DNA of 64,000 nt from Lacibacter sediminis (GCF_014168535.1 NZ_CP060007.1:4278001-4342000), one strand, 5' to 3'. Shown: positions 1-9,607, numbered from the stretch's first letter. The notes: generated by a model not told the origin, from the sequence alone. A program made the numbers and translations.

Positions 1-666
1 ATCCAGTTTTACAATCATAATCATTTCGTAAAGAAAAGCGGATGGCTTGAATACATTTTAATCACTCCATCGCACCATCGTGTACATCATGGAAAAAATG
101 ATTTGTATGTTGATAAAAATTTCGGAGGAACATTTGTTGTATGGGATAAGCTCTTTCGCACATTCCAGGCCGAAAAAAGAGACATTCCTGTTATTTTCGG
201 GGTTAATGATGCTATTAACAGTTCGAATCCTGTTATTACAAATAATCACAGGTTTTTTACTGGTGGTCGATTACTGAAAAAAATGAAACAGAGTGTTTCA
301 TCAACCACTTCATTACCCATCTCCATTTCTGCAAGCGCTTCGTTTTTGCTGTTCATTTTCCTTTTATTTTTTATTTGGCAGGAAACATCTTTTGAAGGTT
401 ACCAAAAGCCGATGCTCTTTTTATTGATCTTTCTCGGCACTATTGCCAATGGCGTCATTTTAGAAGGAAGAAAATGGGGGGTATTGCTTTGGTGCATTAT
501 TAGCCTGCCATTGAATTTTATAGTCATCCTCTTTTTTAAGCAACCTTTTTGGCTATACCTGATTATTTCTGTTTTACTCGCCGCACATGGACTATTCTCG
601 ATATATAGTTATTCCAGGCAAATAAAAAAAGCAGCAGGATCATCAGAATTAAAGCAGCTCATTTAA
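1..666 (+). CDS. Sterol desaturase / fatty acid hydroxylase family protein (5' end outside window)
   Basis: The frame is open from base 1, so the start lies upstream of the window. The visible 221 residues begin with the last histidine box of the membrane di-iron hydroxylase family (HNHF, then SHHRVHHG at about residues 29-36), followed by the conserved NFGGTFVVWDKLFRTF stretch. The C-terminal 120 residues hold four or so hydrophobic segments, a membrane extension common in Bacteroidota members. Family members use a non-haem di-iron centre to hydroxylate or desaturate lipids; the substrate cannot be read here. A later ATG at 103 would remove the histidine box and is not the real start. Confidence 0.85.
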   Translation: MQFYNHNHFVKKSGWLEYILITPSHHRVHHGKNDLYVDKNFGGTFVVWDKLFRTFQAEKRDIPVIFGVNDAINSSNPVITNNHRFFTGGRLLKKMKQSVSSTTSLPISISASASFLLFIFLLFFIWQETSFEGYQKPMLFLLIFLGTIANGVILEGRKWGVLLWCIISLPLNFIVILFFKQPFWLYLIISVLLAAHGLFSIYSYSRQIKKAAGSSELKQLI

Positions 667-717
667 AAACGCAGTAAATCATTTATTAAGTCAGAGGAAA
701 AACTGCAAACCCTGAAT

Positions 718-1683
718 TTAGTCATGTTCTCTTCCAACAATCTTTCCATTGCGCCAGTTATTATTCAGCTCCTCAAATTCTTTCAACTCTTCTGCAGTAA
801 ATTCTTTGTTGCTGAGTTTTTTCAAATCTGGCTGACCAGCATTTACCCAAGCCGTGTACCAAAAACCTGCAACTGCAAAAATGCTTTGGCGCATGCGGCG
901 CTCCACCATTCCGTTCAACTTATGATTATAAGCCGTAGTAAAAGCTGTTGAATAAGTTCTGATAGTGATACCGTTCCTGTTTTCAAATGAAAATTTCTGA
1001 TCAGCTGGGAAGCTTTGGGTCAATTCTTTTTCATAACGCAATACTGTATCAGCAGCAGCTGCACTTTCCAACACCCGCTTCCAGATAAACTGTCCGGGAT
1101 TTTTAATATGCTCGGCTTTATCTATCCAGAAATCAAATTCCTTTTCTGCTAATAATTCAGGCACTCGACTTTCCCAAAAACCATGAATACCATTTTGATT
1201 CGTGAATTGTCCATTGTGATTATGCGATGCATGCAACGGCACATGTGCATCCGCAATGTAATGACCGATCTCTGCACTCAACTTTAAAATCTTTGCCTGG
1301 TTCTTTTCTTTAAATGCAGCCGTTAACCGCCACAACATGGTTTGCACCCACCATGGCACAATACCATAAGCATTCACAGTATCAGCAGTAAATTTTGTAA
1401 CAGCACTATCATAGTTATGTGGTAGTTCAGAAAAAGGAAACGAACCGTAATGATCAATATCAATGTAATGACGTGGCCCTTCTTCAGGTATGGCATAACG
1501 TCGCTTATCCGGATCAACTGAATGCTCGGTCAAAAAATCAATATGTGTCTTATAAAACCCGATCATATCAGGCGGCAGCAGAAACACCGCCAGGTAATTG
1601 ATCTTGCGGTGTCCATAAAATCCCCAACAGAAACATTGCTGTGAGATCAGTAGTACAACAACAACGAATAAGGTCTTCTTCAT
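718..1683 (-). CDS. Secreted zinc-dependent phospholipase C / S1-P1 nuclease-fold protein
   Basis: 321 residues from ATG 1683 (an upstream GTG at 1689 is less likely). A signal peptide (residues 1 to about 19) is followed at once by WGFYGH: in this fold the mature N-terminal Trp and nearby His bind zinc. Further metal ligands are visible in HYIDIDHY, in GHYIADAHVPLH and in HNHNGQ, and HGFWES is also conserved. It therefore probably hydrolyses phosphodiester bonds (phospholipid or nucleic acid) in the periplasm or outside the cell; sequence alone does not separate the two substrates. It starts 8 nt after the stop of the DUF502 gene and is probably co-transcribed with it. Confidence 0.75.
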   Translation of the reverse strand: MKKTLFVVVVLLISQQCFCWGFYGHRKINYLAVFLLPPDMIGFYKTHIDFLTEHSVDPDKRRYAIPEEGPRHYIDIDHYGSFPFSELPHNYDSAVTKFTADTVNAYGIVPWWVQTMLWRLTAAFKEKNQAKILKLSAEIGHYIADAHVPLHASHNHNGQFTNQNGIHGFWESRVPELLAEKEFDFWIDKAEHIKNPGQFIWKRVLESAAAADTVLRYEKELTQSFPADQKFSFENRNGITIRTYSTAFTTAYNHKLNGMVERRMRQSIFAVAGFWYTAWVNAGQPDLKKLSNKEFTAEELKEFEELNNNWRNGKIVGREHD

Positions 1684-1691
1684 AAACACTA

Positions 1692-2339
1692 TTACTTGAG
1701 TGCTTTCTCTTCCTTCAATATTTCTTCATCGATCTCTTCATCCATCTTTGTAACACCACCGCTGATTGCAAACTTCATCGCTTCTGTACCGGTTAAATGT
1801 CCTTCCAATGATTTAATCCTGTTGGCAGGTATAAGATATACATTGCCTGCAATGGAATAACTCATGGGCACATACACAGCAACATAATCTTTCAGACCAA
1901 AGTCTTCGGTATCTTCTCTTGTAAGAAAACCCACACGCCACACATCGTTATCATCAATATTCGCCAGCACCGGCCGGTTGAATTTTTTCTTCTCGCCAGC
2001 AAATGCTTCAAAGAAATCTTTTACAGTTGTATAAATAAATTTGATGCCGGGCACTTTCTCCAGCCAATGATCGAACAAATTAAAGATGCGGCTTTGAATA
2101 AAGAAGGTACTCAGGTAGCCTACCAGGCAAATTGCGCCTATGATAATCAGGAAGCCCAACCCGAAATTGCGGACAATTACTTTTCCTTCATCATCTGTAA
2201 AAGTAAAAATGGGGATCAGTTCGTCTATACTGGTCACGATCCAAAACAACGCATAGCCAGTTACCACAATTGGTGCTAACACCAGTAAGCCTTGCAAAAA
2301 GTATTGGAATAATCGTTTGTAATTAAAGGTTTTAAACAT
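1692..2339 (-). CDS. DUF502 family membrane protein
   Basis: 215 residues, ATG start. Two strong membrane segments (about 14-34 and 57-82) are followed by a soluble domain with the family's motifs PGIKFIYTTVKDFFEAF and VPMSYSIAGNVYLIP. DUF502 proteins are widespread inner-membrane proteins without an established role. The C-terminal tail is acidic (DEEIDEEILKEEKAL). First gene of a two-gene minus-strand unit with the zinc phospholipase-like gene, transcribed divergently from tetR. Confidence 0.85.
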   Translation of the reverse strand: MFKTFNYKRLFQYFLQGLLVLAPIVVTGYALFWIVTSIDELIPIFTFTDDEGKVIVRNFGLGFLIIIGAICLVGYLSTFFIQSRIFNLFDHWLEKVPGIKFIYTTVKDFFEAFAGEKKKFNRPVLANIDDNDVWRVGFLTREDTEDFGLKDYVAVYVPMSYSIAGNVYLIPANRIKSLEGHLTGTEAMKFAISGGVTKMDEEIDEEILKEEKALK

Positions 2340-2358
2340 GTTGTTGCATTTGCCTGTT

Positions 2359-2366
2359 CAAAAATA
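2359..2366 (-). promoter_or_regulatory. Bacteroidota -7 element for the DUF502 gene
   Basis: TATTTTTG on the minus strand matches TAnnTTTG, about 20 nt upstream of the ATG at 2339. No clear TTTG is seen at the -33 spacing. Confidence 0.5.
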
Positions 2367-2425
2367 CATCTTTCGATTGCGGTGCCGCAGTATTAATTTT
2401 TTGTGACGAATGGAAAAAAAATATG

Positions 2426-2457
2426 ATGGAAACTTTGGCAACGAATAAAGTTTCCAT
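2426..2457. promoter_or_regulatory. Palindromic TetR operator
   Basis: A perfect inverted repeat with 11-bp arms, ATGGAAACTTT (2426-2436) and AAAGTTTCCAT (2447-2457), separated by 10 nt. It covers the -33 TTTG and touches the -7 box of the tetR promoter, where a repressor would block RNA polymerase. Size and symmetry suit a TetR-family dimer, so autoregulation and control of the efflux genes is the natural inference. Confidence 0.7.
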
Positions 2458-2464
2458 AGTTTTG
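2434..2464 (+). promoter_or_regulatory. Promoter of the TetR-efflux operon
   Basis: TTTG (2434-2437), 19 nt, TAGTTTTG (2457-2464): a full match to the Bacteroidota sigma-A consensus, 17 nt before the ATG at 2481. Confidence 0.7.
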
Positions 2465-2480
2465 CCCCCGAATTGTGAAT

Positions 2481-3110
2481 ATGGAGACAAAAGAAAGAAT
2501 ACAAAAAAAGGCACATGAGTTGTTCCTGCGATACGGCATCCGTTCTGTTTCAATGGATGACATTGCCGCACAGCTTGGAATGAGCAAAAAAACCATTTAC
2601 CAGTTTTTTTCTGAGAAAGATGAACTGGTAAATGCAGTAATGGATGATGAAGTGATGCAAACGCAGCACGATTGTGAATTCTGCAAGAAAAATGCAAAGG
2701 ATGCAGTGGATGAAATATTTCTGACACTGGAGCAGTTGTACGATCAGTTTTCGCAGTTGAACCCAATGGTTTTATATGATGCTGAAAAATTCCACCCCAA
2801 AGCGTTTGAAAAATTCAGGAAGATGAAAGAAGTATACCTGATGGAAGTGGTGGCCCACAATATGCGTAGAGGAATTGCAGAGGAGTTATACCGGGCAGAT
2901 ATAAGTGTTGAAATGATGAGTAGGTACAGGGTAGAAACAATGATGGTTCCTTTTGCAATGGCGGCAACAGCTCCCAGTAAATACAACCTGGCCGATGTAA
3001 CAAGAGAAACCATGGAACATTTTCTGTATGGTCTTGCAACGTTAAAAGGATACAAACTGATCACTAAGTACAAAGAAGAATATCATAAAAAAAGAAACAC
3101 TAAACCTTAA
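2481..3110 (+). CDS. TetR/AcrR family transcriptional regulator
   Basis: 209 residues from ATG 2481 (an in-frame GTG sits two codons earlier). The N-terminal 50 residues are a TetR helix-turn-helix: RIQKKAHELFLRYG, then SMDDIAAQLGMSKKTIYQFF, the recognition helix. The C-terminal ligand and dimer domain carries CEFCKK (about residues 71-76), two cysteines that might sense redox or metals, although this is only a guess. It lies 81 nt before a TolC-adaptor-RND set and has its own palindromic operator, so it probably represses the pump genes until a toxic ligand binds. Confidence 0.9.
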   Translation: METKERIQKKAHELFLRYGIRSVSMDDIAAQLGMSKKTIYQFFSEKDELVNAVMDDEVMQTQHDCEFCKKNAKDAVDEIFLTLEQLYDQFSQLNPMVLYDAEKFHPKAFEKFRKMKEVYLMEVVAHNMRRGIAEELYRADISVEMMSRYRVETMMVPFAMAATAPSKYNLADVTRETMEHFLYGLATLKGYKLITKYKEEYHKKRNTKP

Positions 3111-3191
3111 CATCCATACTAACGCCTGAGTGTTGCACAACTGCTTTCACTTTACTGCGTATAGCGGACAATCACTAACTAAAGACAAGCG

Positions 3192-4607
3192 ATGAAAAAA
3201 ACAACAAGAAACAAGTGGCTCGTGTTTGCACTGCTGCTGCTGGGTTTTCAATCAACAAAAGCGCAAACAGAATATCGACTGAATGTAAAAGAAGCGGTAA
3301 GCCTGGCATTAAACAATGTTGCTGACATTAAAAATCTACGCATTGATTCACTGAAACAGGAAGCACAGAACAAAGAGATCGTTGGCTCGGCGTTACCACA
3401 GGTAACCGGTAGCGGTCAGGTGGCACATTATCTTACTTTGCCAAAGATCTTATTCCCCAGTGCTGGTAAAACAGATGTGTATACAGTACTAAACCAGGAA
3501 GGGGTAAAAGATGGGAGCGGTAATACCATTCAGCGAAAAAATGAATTTACAGTTCAGGAGTTCAGCTTTGTACAGCCATGGAGCATTACTGCAGGTGTAA
3601 GTTTGAACCAATTGTTATTTCAACCGGATGTATTTGTTGGTCTTATTGCCCGCAAAACTTCCATTGAATACGCAAAAGAAAACATCAAAGTTCAGGAAGA
3701 AAAAACACGTGAGCAGGTACAGAAAGCTTACTACCAGGTTTTGATTGCTGAACAGCAACTGGGTGTATTGCAGCAAAGCCTTCAACGTTTTCAGAAACTG
3801 TTGAGCGACCAGGAGCAACTTTTCAAAAACGGCTTTATTGAAAAACTTGATATCGATAAAACAACTGTAAGCTTTAACAACACAAAGTCGAGCGAGACAC
3901 AATTGAAAAATGTAATTGAGTTAGGCTATGCTGCATTAAAATTCAGCATGGGACTTAACCAAAGCGATAAGATTGTACTTACAGAAACACTCACTACACA
4001 AACTGTAAAAGAAAACATCCTTGATGATGGAAGTTTCAATTACAATAATCGCAGTGAAGTTCGTTTATTAAATACCGTACAGAAACTCCAGCAGCTTGAT
4101 GTAAGACGTCAGAAACTCGGTTATGCACCAACGTTGGCTTTCTTCTACCAGTTTCAGCAGCAGGGGCAGTTGAACAAAAACTTCTCAGCCTTTACCGGTC
4201 AAAACTGGTTCTGGTTCAACTCCAATCTTATTGGTTTGAACTTAAGCATCCCCATCTTCGATGGCTTTCAACGTAAGTACAAAATTCACCAGGCACAATA
4301 CACACTCGACAAAACTGTGAATACAATGGAGAATGTGAAGAGAGCAATTGACCTGGAAAAAACATCTTCACAGATCAATTTGCGTAATGCCATTATCAAC
4401 ATGGATGCTCAACAGAAGAATCTTGAACTGGCTGAACGGGTTTACAATACCACGAAGAAAAAATATGAACAAGGTCTTGGAGACAGTTTCGATGTTTTGA
4501 TTGCGGATAACGAATTTCAACGTGCTCAAGGCAACTACTTTGATGCGTTGTACAATGCAGTTGTAGCCAGAATCAGTTATTTCAAAGCCATTGGACAATT
4601 AAACTAA
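3192..4607 (+). CDS. TolC family outer-membrane efflux channel
   Basis: 471 residues with signal peptide (cleavage likely after STKAQ at 25). It shows the duplicated helical-hairpin layout of the outer membrane efflux protein family: long helices rich in Gln and Lys around 165-230 and 375-440, ending in the family pattern QGLGDSFDVLIADNEFQRAQ followed by YNAVVARISYFKAIGQL. It forms the trimeric outer-membrane exit duct of a tripartite pump with the adaptor (30 nt downstream) and the RND permease. Confidence 0.93.
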   Translation: MKKTTRNKWLVFALLLLGFQSTKAQTEYRLNVKEAVSLALNNVADIKNLRIDSLKQEAQNKEIVGSALPQVTGSGQVAHYLTLPKILFPSAGKTDVYTVLNQEGVKDGSGNTIQRKNEFTVQEFSFVQPWSITAGVSLNQLLFQPDVFVGLIARKTSIEYAKENIKVQEEKTREQVQKAYYQVLIAEQQLGVLQQSLQRFQKLLSDQEQLFKNGFIEKLDIDKTTVSFNNTKSSETQLKNVIELGYAALKFSMGLNQSDKIVLTETLTTQTVKENILDDGSFNYNNRSEVRLLNTVQKLQQLDVRRQKLGYAPTLAFFYQFQQQGQLNKNFSAFTGQNWFWFNSNLIGLNLSIPIFDGFQRKYKIHQAQYTLDKTVNTMENVKRAIDLEKTSSQINLRNAIINMDAQQKNLELAERVYNTTKKKYEQGLGDSFDVLIADNEFQRAQGNYFDALYNAVVARISYFKAIGQLN

Positions 4608-4636
4608 TCATCAACCATTACTATAAACATCAAATT

Positions 4637-5803
4637 ATGAAACGAATTTTTCAATACACCATCATCGCCGGGTTTGCGGTTGTTCTTGTTGCCTGCGGAC
4701 AGGGAGCAAAAGAAAAGAAAGGATCGCTTGGCGATAAGAAAGCAGAACTGGAAAAACTGAAAACAGAACAGGTTACACTTGCAACAAAGATCCAGACACT
4801 GGAACAGGAAATTGCAAAGCTTGATACCGGCGCAGGCAAAAGCGACAAAGCAAAACTGATAGCAGTTACACCTGTAGTAACTGAAGATTTCTCTCACTAC
4901 ATTGACCTGCAGGGAAAAATTGATGCAGATAATATTTCTTACATCGCACCACCAAACGGACAAGGTGGCCTTGTAACTGATCTTTATATTAAAGAAGGTC
5001 AGTTTGTAAAGAAAGGACAACTTGTTTTGAAGATGGATGATAAAGTGTTGCGCCAACAAGTAAAAATTCAGGAAACACAATTAGCACTGGCCAAAGATCT
5101 TTACCAGCGTCAGAAAAATTTATGGGATCAGAACATTGGCAGCGAAGTGCAATTAATCTCAGCTAAAACAAATGTAGAAGCATTGGAACGCCAGATCGCA
5201 ACCGCTTATGAGCAAATAAAACTTTTCACTGTGTATTCACCGGCAAGTGGTATTGCAGATGTTGTTTTAGTAAAAGTGGGCGAATTCTTTTCAGGTATGA
5301 TGGGAGTATCTCCACAGATACGTATTGTAAACAACAGCACGTTAAAAGCAGTGGTAGAAGTTCCAGAAAATTATATGAACCGTGTGCGTGTAGGAAGCCC
5401 GGTTATTGTTACTCTGCCTGATATGAACAAAACGTTCAACTCTACAGTAAAGCTTTCATCACAAACCATTAACCCAAATACAAGAACATTTACCATTGAA
5501 GCAAATATTCCCGGTGGCGGTGTTCGTCCGAATTCAATTGCTGCAGTACGCATCAAAGATTACGATGCACCAAATGCATTGGTAATTCCTGTTAATCTCA
5601 TTCAAACTGATGACAAAGGAAAGTATGTGTATGTGGTAGAGAAAGACAGCAAAGGACGCAGTATTGCCGTTAAAAAACCAGTTGTTGTTGGTGAATCGTA
5701 TGGCGATAAGATCGAGATCAAAGCAGGTTTACAAACAGGTATGCAGTTGATCTCTGAAGGTTACCAAACTGTTTATGACAAACAGGTTGTAACAATTGGA
5801 TAA
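4637..5803 (+). CDS. Efflux RND transporter periplasmic adaptor (membrane fusion protein, lipoprotein)
   Basis: 388 residues. The lipobox VVLVAC places the lipidated cysteine at 20. A short coiled coil (about 34-65) comes next, then the split lipoyl/barrel-sandwich domain (VTDLYIKEGQFVKKGQLVLKM and the matching VYSPASGIADVVLVKVGEFF) around a helical hairpin of about 50 residues, then beta-barrel and membrane-proximal domains (VIPVNLIQTD, VVGESYGDKIEIKAGL). It bridges the TolC-like channel and the RND pump. The 104-nt gap to the RND gene holds an imperfect hairpin. Confidence 0.93.
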   Translation: MKRIFQYTIIAGFAVVLVACGQGAKEKKGSLGDKKAELEKLKTEQVTLATKIQTLEQEIAKLDTGAGKSDKAKLIAVTPVVTEDFSHYIDLQGKIDADNISYIAPPNGQGGLVTDLYIKEGQFVKKGQLVLKMDDKVLRQQVKIQETQLALAKDLYQRQKNLWDQNIGSEVQLISAKTNVEALERQIATAYEQIKLFTVYSPASGIADVVLVKVGEFFSGMMGVSPQIRIVNNSTLKAVVEVPENYMNRVRVGSPVIVTLPDMNKTFNSTVKLSSQTINPNTRTFTIEANIPGGGVRPNSIAAVRIKDYDAPNALVIPVNLIQTDDKGKYVYVVEKDSKGRSIAVKKPVVVGESYGDKIEIKAGLQTGMQLISEGYQTVYDKQVVTIG

Positions 5804-5810
5804 AGACATC

Positions 5811-5871
5811 ATCAGTAATAAGTAATGTTTACAAATGATCAATCTTTCGTTTGTTACTATTTATTGCTGAT
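5811..5871 (+). repeat. Imperfect hairpin between adaptor and RND pump genes
   Basis: ATCAGTAATAAGTA (5811-5824) can pair with the segment ending TATTTATTGCTGAT (about 5858-5871), 14 bp with two G-U pairs, around a loop containing a partial inner stem. There is no U-run, so it is more likely an RNA stability element or an intergenic repeat than a terminator. Confidence 0.45.
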
Positions 5872-5907
5872 CAACTAAAACAAGTGCTGACTACATAATC
5901 TTATTAT

Positions 5908-8900
5908 ATGCAATCAAATCTCATAGAAGGGCTCAGCAAAAAGTTCAAGGAGTTTAAACCTACGAGCTGGAGTGTTGATAATCGCACGGCCATCTATATC
6001 ATCACCATATTAATTACAGCGTATGGGCTTTTCAAGTTCAATACGCTGCCGAAAGAGCAGTTTCCTGATATTGTGGTGCCTACTATTTCAGTAGCCACTA
6101 TTTATGTAGGTAACTCTCCTGCTGATATTGAGAACCTGGTAACAAGACCAATTGAAAAACAACTGAAAAGCATCAGTGGTGCAAGGGTCATTAAAGTACA
6201 ATCATCATCACAACAGGATTTTTCGTTGATCGTGGTGGAATTCGATACTGATGTAAAAGTTGATCTCGCAAAACAAAAAGTAAAAGATGCGGTTGACAAA
6301 GCAAGAACAGATCTTCCGCAGGATCTTACTGCAGAACCTGATGTGCAGGAATTCGCTTTCAGTGAAATGCCTATCATGTTCGTAAACATCAGTGGCGATT
6401 TTGATCCTGTTAAACTGAAACAGTATGCTGATAAAATGCAGGATCGTTTTGAAGAACTAAAAGAAATTACAAGAGCTGATATTGTTGGCGCACCTGAGCG
6501 TGAAATACAGGTGAATGTTGATCCGTACCGTATGGCAAGTTCCAGGATCACTTTCAGTGATATTGAAAATGCTATTGCACGTGAGAATAATGATATTACC
6601 GGTGGACAGGTAGAGATCGGCACCATGAAACGTACTGTGCGTGTTCGTGGACAATTCAACAGTTCATTTGATATCAACAATATTATTGTGAAAGGTGTAA
6701 GCGGTGCTCCCGTTTACCTGAAAGATATTGCTACCATTAAAGACACGGTAAAAGAAAATGAAAGTTTTGCCCGTTTGGATGGTAAGAATGTTATTACACT
6801 CAACATTGTAAAACGTAGCGGAGAAAACCTGATCAATGCAGCTGATAATGTAAAGGCTGCTGTAAAAGATATGCAGGATAATGATATACTGCCAAAAGAT
6901 CTGAAAGTAACCATCACGGGTGATCAGAGTAAGCAAACAAAAACATCATTCAATGAACTGGTAAATACAATTGTGATCGGTTTCATACTTGTATTGCTGA
7001 TCCTGATGTTCTTTATGGGTGTAACCAATGCGTTCTTCGTGGCATTGAGTGTACCACTGAGTGTGTTTGTTGCCTTCCTCTTTTTACCGTTGGCTGATTA
7101 CATTGTTGGTACAGGTGTTACGCTCAACTTCATTGTACTTTTTGCATTACTATTTGGCTTGGGTATTATTGTGGATGATGCCATTGTGGTAATTGAAAAT
7201 ACGCACCGTATTTATCATAACGGTAAAGTGCCGATCATACGCAGTGCAAAAGAAGCAGCCGGCGAAGTATTCATTCCTGTATTGGCAGGTACGGCTACAA
7301 CACTTGCTCCGTTCTTCCCACTCCTGTTCTGGAAAGGGATCATTGGTAAGTTCATGATCTATTTACCAACGATGTTGATCTTAACATTAGCTGCATCGTT
7401 GATCGTTGCCTTTATCATGAACCCGGTTTTTGCTGTAAGCTTTATGAAGCCGGAAGGCCGTGCTTATGATGATAAGAAGAGTAACATCTTCCGTAAATGG
7501 TATTGGTGGGCATTCATCATCATTGGTATCATCAATCATGTAATAGGTAATCATGGCACAGGTAACTTCCTGTTCTTTATGGCACTGGCAAGTGTGCTTA
7601 ACCGTTACTTATTGCGTGATGCTATTTACTTCTTCCAGGAAAGAGCATTACCAAGATTAATGAACAGCTATGAAACATTGTTGCGTTGGGTATTGAAAGG
7701 ATGGAGACCGGTATGGATGCTTGTTTCATTATTCTTACTGTTCCCGATCGCTGTAGCATTGTTGGTTGCACGTGGTAACTCTTCCACATTCTTCCCGAGT
7801 GGTGATCCAAATTTCATCTATGTGTATCTGAAGATGCCCGTAGGTAGTGATGTGAAGTATACCGATTCGATCACAAGCCTGCTTGAAAAGAAAGTATATA
7901 AGATACTGGAAAAAGAAAAACCGGGTGAAGAAGGCTCCATTGTTGAAAGTATCATTACGAATGTGGCTGTGAGTGCAAACAACCCACGTGATAACAACCG
8001 TAGTACACAACCAAACCTTGGCCGTATACAGGTATCGTTTGTGGAGTATGAAAAACGTCATGGCAAATCAACCAAAGTGTACATTGATGAAATACGCAGA
8101 ACCATCAAAGGCATTCCTGGTGCTGCTATTAGTGTAGAACAGGAAGATGGTGGACCTCCCACTGATCCTCCGGTGAATATTGAAGTGGTAGGTGATAACT
8201 TCAACAATATTGCAAAAGTTGCAACAGAGTTATTCAACTACCTCGATACAAACCGTGTTGATGGAATTGACAACCTGCAGATGGATGTTGATTTGAATAA
8301 TCCTGAAATAACAGTTAGTGTTGATCGTGAAAGAGCTTTGATCGAAGGTGTGAGTACAGCACAGGTTGGTATGGAATTACGTACTGCATTGTTTGGTAAA
8401 GAAGTAAGTAAGTTGAAAGATGGTGAAGATGAATACAAGATCCAGCTTCGCTACAGTGAAATGCAACGTAACAATATCATTGACCTGATGAATATGAAGA
8501 TCACTTTCCGTGATTTCAATACGGGGCAGATCAAACAAGTGCCTATTAATGCCGTTGCTAAATTTGATTACACAAGCACCAGTGGTGGCGTTAAACGGAA
8601 AAACCTGAAGCGTACGATTCAGTTGCAATCAAATATTGCTGATCCTACACAGGGAGCTGCTATTAATGCCGCATTGAAAACAAAGATCGACGACTTTAAA
8701 AATAAAGTACGCATTCCGGAAGATGTAACCATTCGTCAAAGCGGACAAAGCGAACAGGAAGCAGAAACAAATGCATTCCTTGGCACTGCCCTTGTTATTG
8801 CAATTGGTTTGATCTTCCTGATTCTTGTATTACAGTTTAACAGTTTAAGCAAGCCGTTTATTGTAGTAACAGAGATCTTCTTCAGCGTGATTGGTGTTTT

Positions 8901-9477
8901 ACTCGGTTATGCTATCACTGGTAAAACCATTGCTACGATCATGTTAGGTGTTGGTATCATTGGTCTTGCCGGTATTGTGATCAAGAATGGTATCCTCTTA
9001 ATTGAGTTTACCGATGAGCTACGCCATCGTGGTTATAAAACAAGAGAAGCAGCGATACAAGCCGGTAAGATCAGGATCATTCCGGTATTGCTTACCGCAT
9101 TGGCAACCATGCTTGGGCTGTTACCGTTGGCTGTTGGATTCAACATCGATTTCGTATCGTTGTTCCAACATCTCGATCCAAAGATCTTCTTAGGTGGTGA
9201 TAGTGTTGTGTTCTGGGGTCCATTAAGCTGGACGATCATTTACGGATTGATCTTTGCGTTCTTCTTAACGTTGATGATGGTACCAAGTATGTATATCATC
9301 TCTGAACGTTTAAGAAGACCAATGGAACGTTTCTATGGCACCAAGTACATTGCGCTGTTTGGTTTCCTCGGTCCTTTCTTCTTCATCTTTGTTGGTATCA
9401 TGTACCTCGGCAGAGCTATTCAAGGCAGGAAAGTTTGGGTTGGACAGCAACGTAAAACAGTTCCTTCGAAAATTTAA
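5908..9477 (+). CDS. Efflux RND transporter permease subunit (AcrB/HAE family)
   Basis: 1189 residues, longer than the usual 1030-1050. The first membrane helix (about 30-48) precedes the porter domain (PxISVATIY, SADIENLVTRPIEKQL-like region). The second helix group begins at about 350; TM4 carries the adjacent proton-relay aspartates Asp423-Asp424 in IVDDAIVVIENT. Two things explain the extra length: an insertion of about 60 residues with its own hydrophobic segments after the first TM block (about 525-590) and a C-terminal extra membrane segment (1150-1175). It is the proton-driven pump of the TetR-TolC-adaptor operon. Substrate range cannot be told from sequence. Confidence 0.93.
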   Translation: MQSNLIEGLSKKFKEFKPTSWSVDNRTAIYIITILITAYGLFKFNTLPKEQFPDIVVPTISVATIYVGNSPADIENLVTRPIEKQLKSISGARVIKVQSSSQQDFSLIVVEFDTDVKVDLAKQKVKDAVDKARTDLPQDLTAEPDVQEFAFSEMPIMFVNISGDFDPVKLKQYADKMQDRFEELKEITRADIVGAPEREIQVNVDPYRMASSRITFSDIENAIARENNDITGGQVEIGTMKRTVRVRGQFNSSFDINNIIVKGVSGAPVYLKDIATIKDTVKENESFARLDGKNVITLNIVKRSGENLINAADNVKAAVKDMQDNDILPKDLKVTITGDQSKQTKTSFNELVNTIVIGFILVLLILMFFMGVTNAFFVALSVPLSVFVAFLFLPLADYIVGTGVTLNFIVLFALLFGLGIIVDDAIVVIENTHRIYHNGKVPIIRSAKEAAGEVFIPVLAGTATTLAPFFPLLFWKGIIGKFMIYLPTMLILTLAASLIVAFIMNPVFAVSFMKPEGRAYDDKKSNIFRKWYWWAFIIIGIINHVIGNHGTGNFLFFMALASVLNRYLLRDAIYFFQERALPRLMNSYETLLRWVLKGWRPVWMLVSLFLLFPIAVALLVARGNSSTFFPSGDPNFIYVYLKMPVGSDVKYTDSITSLLEKKVYKILEKEKPGEEGSIVESIITNVAVSANNPRDNNRSTQPNLGRIQVSFVEYEKRHGKSTKVYIDEIRRTIKGIPGAAISVEQEDGGPPTDPPVNIEVVGDNFNNIAKVATELFNYLDTNRVDGIDNLQMDVDLNNPEITVSVDRERALIEGVSTAQVGMELRTALFGKEVSKLKDGEDEYKIQLRYSEMQRNNIIDLMNMKITFRDFNTGQIKQVPINAVAKFDYTSTSGGVKRKNLKRTIQLQSNIADPTQGAAINAALKTKIDDFKNKVRIPEDVTIRQSGQSEQEAETNAFLGTALVIAIGLIFLILVLQFNSLSKPFIVVTEIFFSVIGVLLGYAITGKTIATIMLGVGIIGLAGIVIKNGILLIEFTDELRHRGYKTREAAIQAGKIRIIPVLLTALATMLGLLPLAVGFNIDFVSLFQHLDPKIFLGGDSVVFWGPLSWTIIYGLIFAFFLTLMMVPSMYIISERLRRPMERFYGTKYIALFGFLGPFFFIFVGIMYLGRAIQGRKVWVGQQRKTVPSKI

Positions 9478-9507
9478 GATAAAAGTCAATTGTCGATTTT
9501 GGTTAGT

Positions 9508-9537
9508 AACCCTCTCCGTTTCCGGAGAGGGTTTTTC
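9508..9537 (+). terminator. Intrinsic terminator after the RND pump gene
   Basis: CCCTCTCCG / CGGAGAGGG stem with a short T-rich loop, followed by TTTTTC. It closes the efflux operon. Confidence 0.85.
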
Positions 9538-9607
9538 TTTTCTGTTTAACAAAATAATTTTTCGCCCCTATTTTTCTTCCCAGTAATTTCACAAAAAAAT
9601 TATCATC

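Noticed and set aside
1..102. Broken sterol desaturase gene
   Set aside because: The frame is open from base 1 and retains the histidine box; it is truncated by the window edge, not a pseudogene.
2332..2766. 144-codon ORF on the minus strand
   Set aside because: Overlaps the tetR promoter and 5' coding region on the other strand; no recognisable protein features.
4604..5080. 158-codon ORF on the minus strand
   Set aside because: Antisense shadow of the adaptor gene; Cys/Phe-rich nonsense composition.
6102..6680. 192-codon ORF on the minus strand
   Set aside because: Antisense shadow of the RND pump gene, Ser-rich and without domain features.
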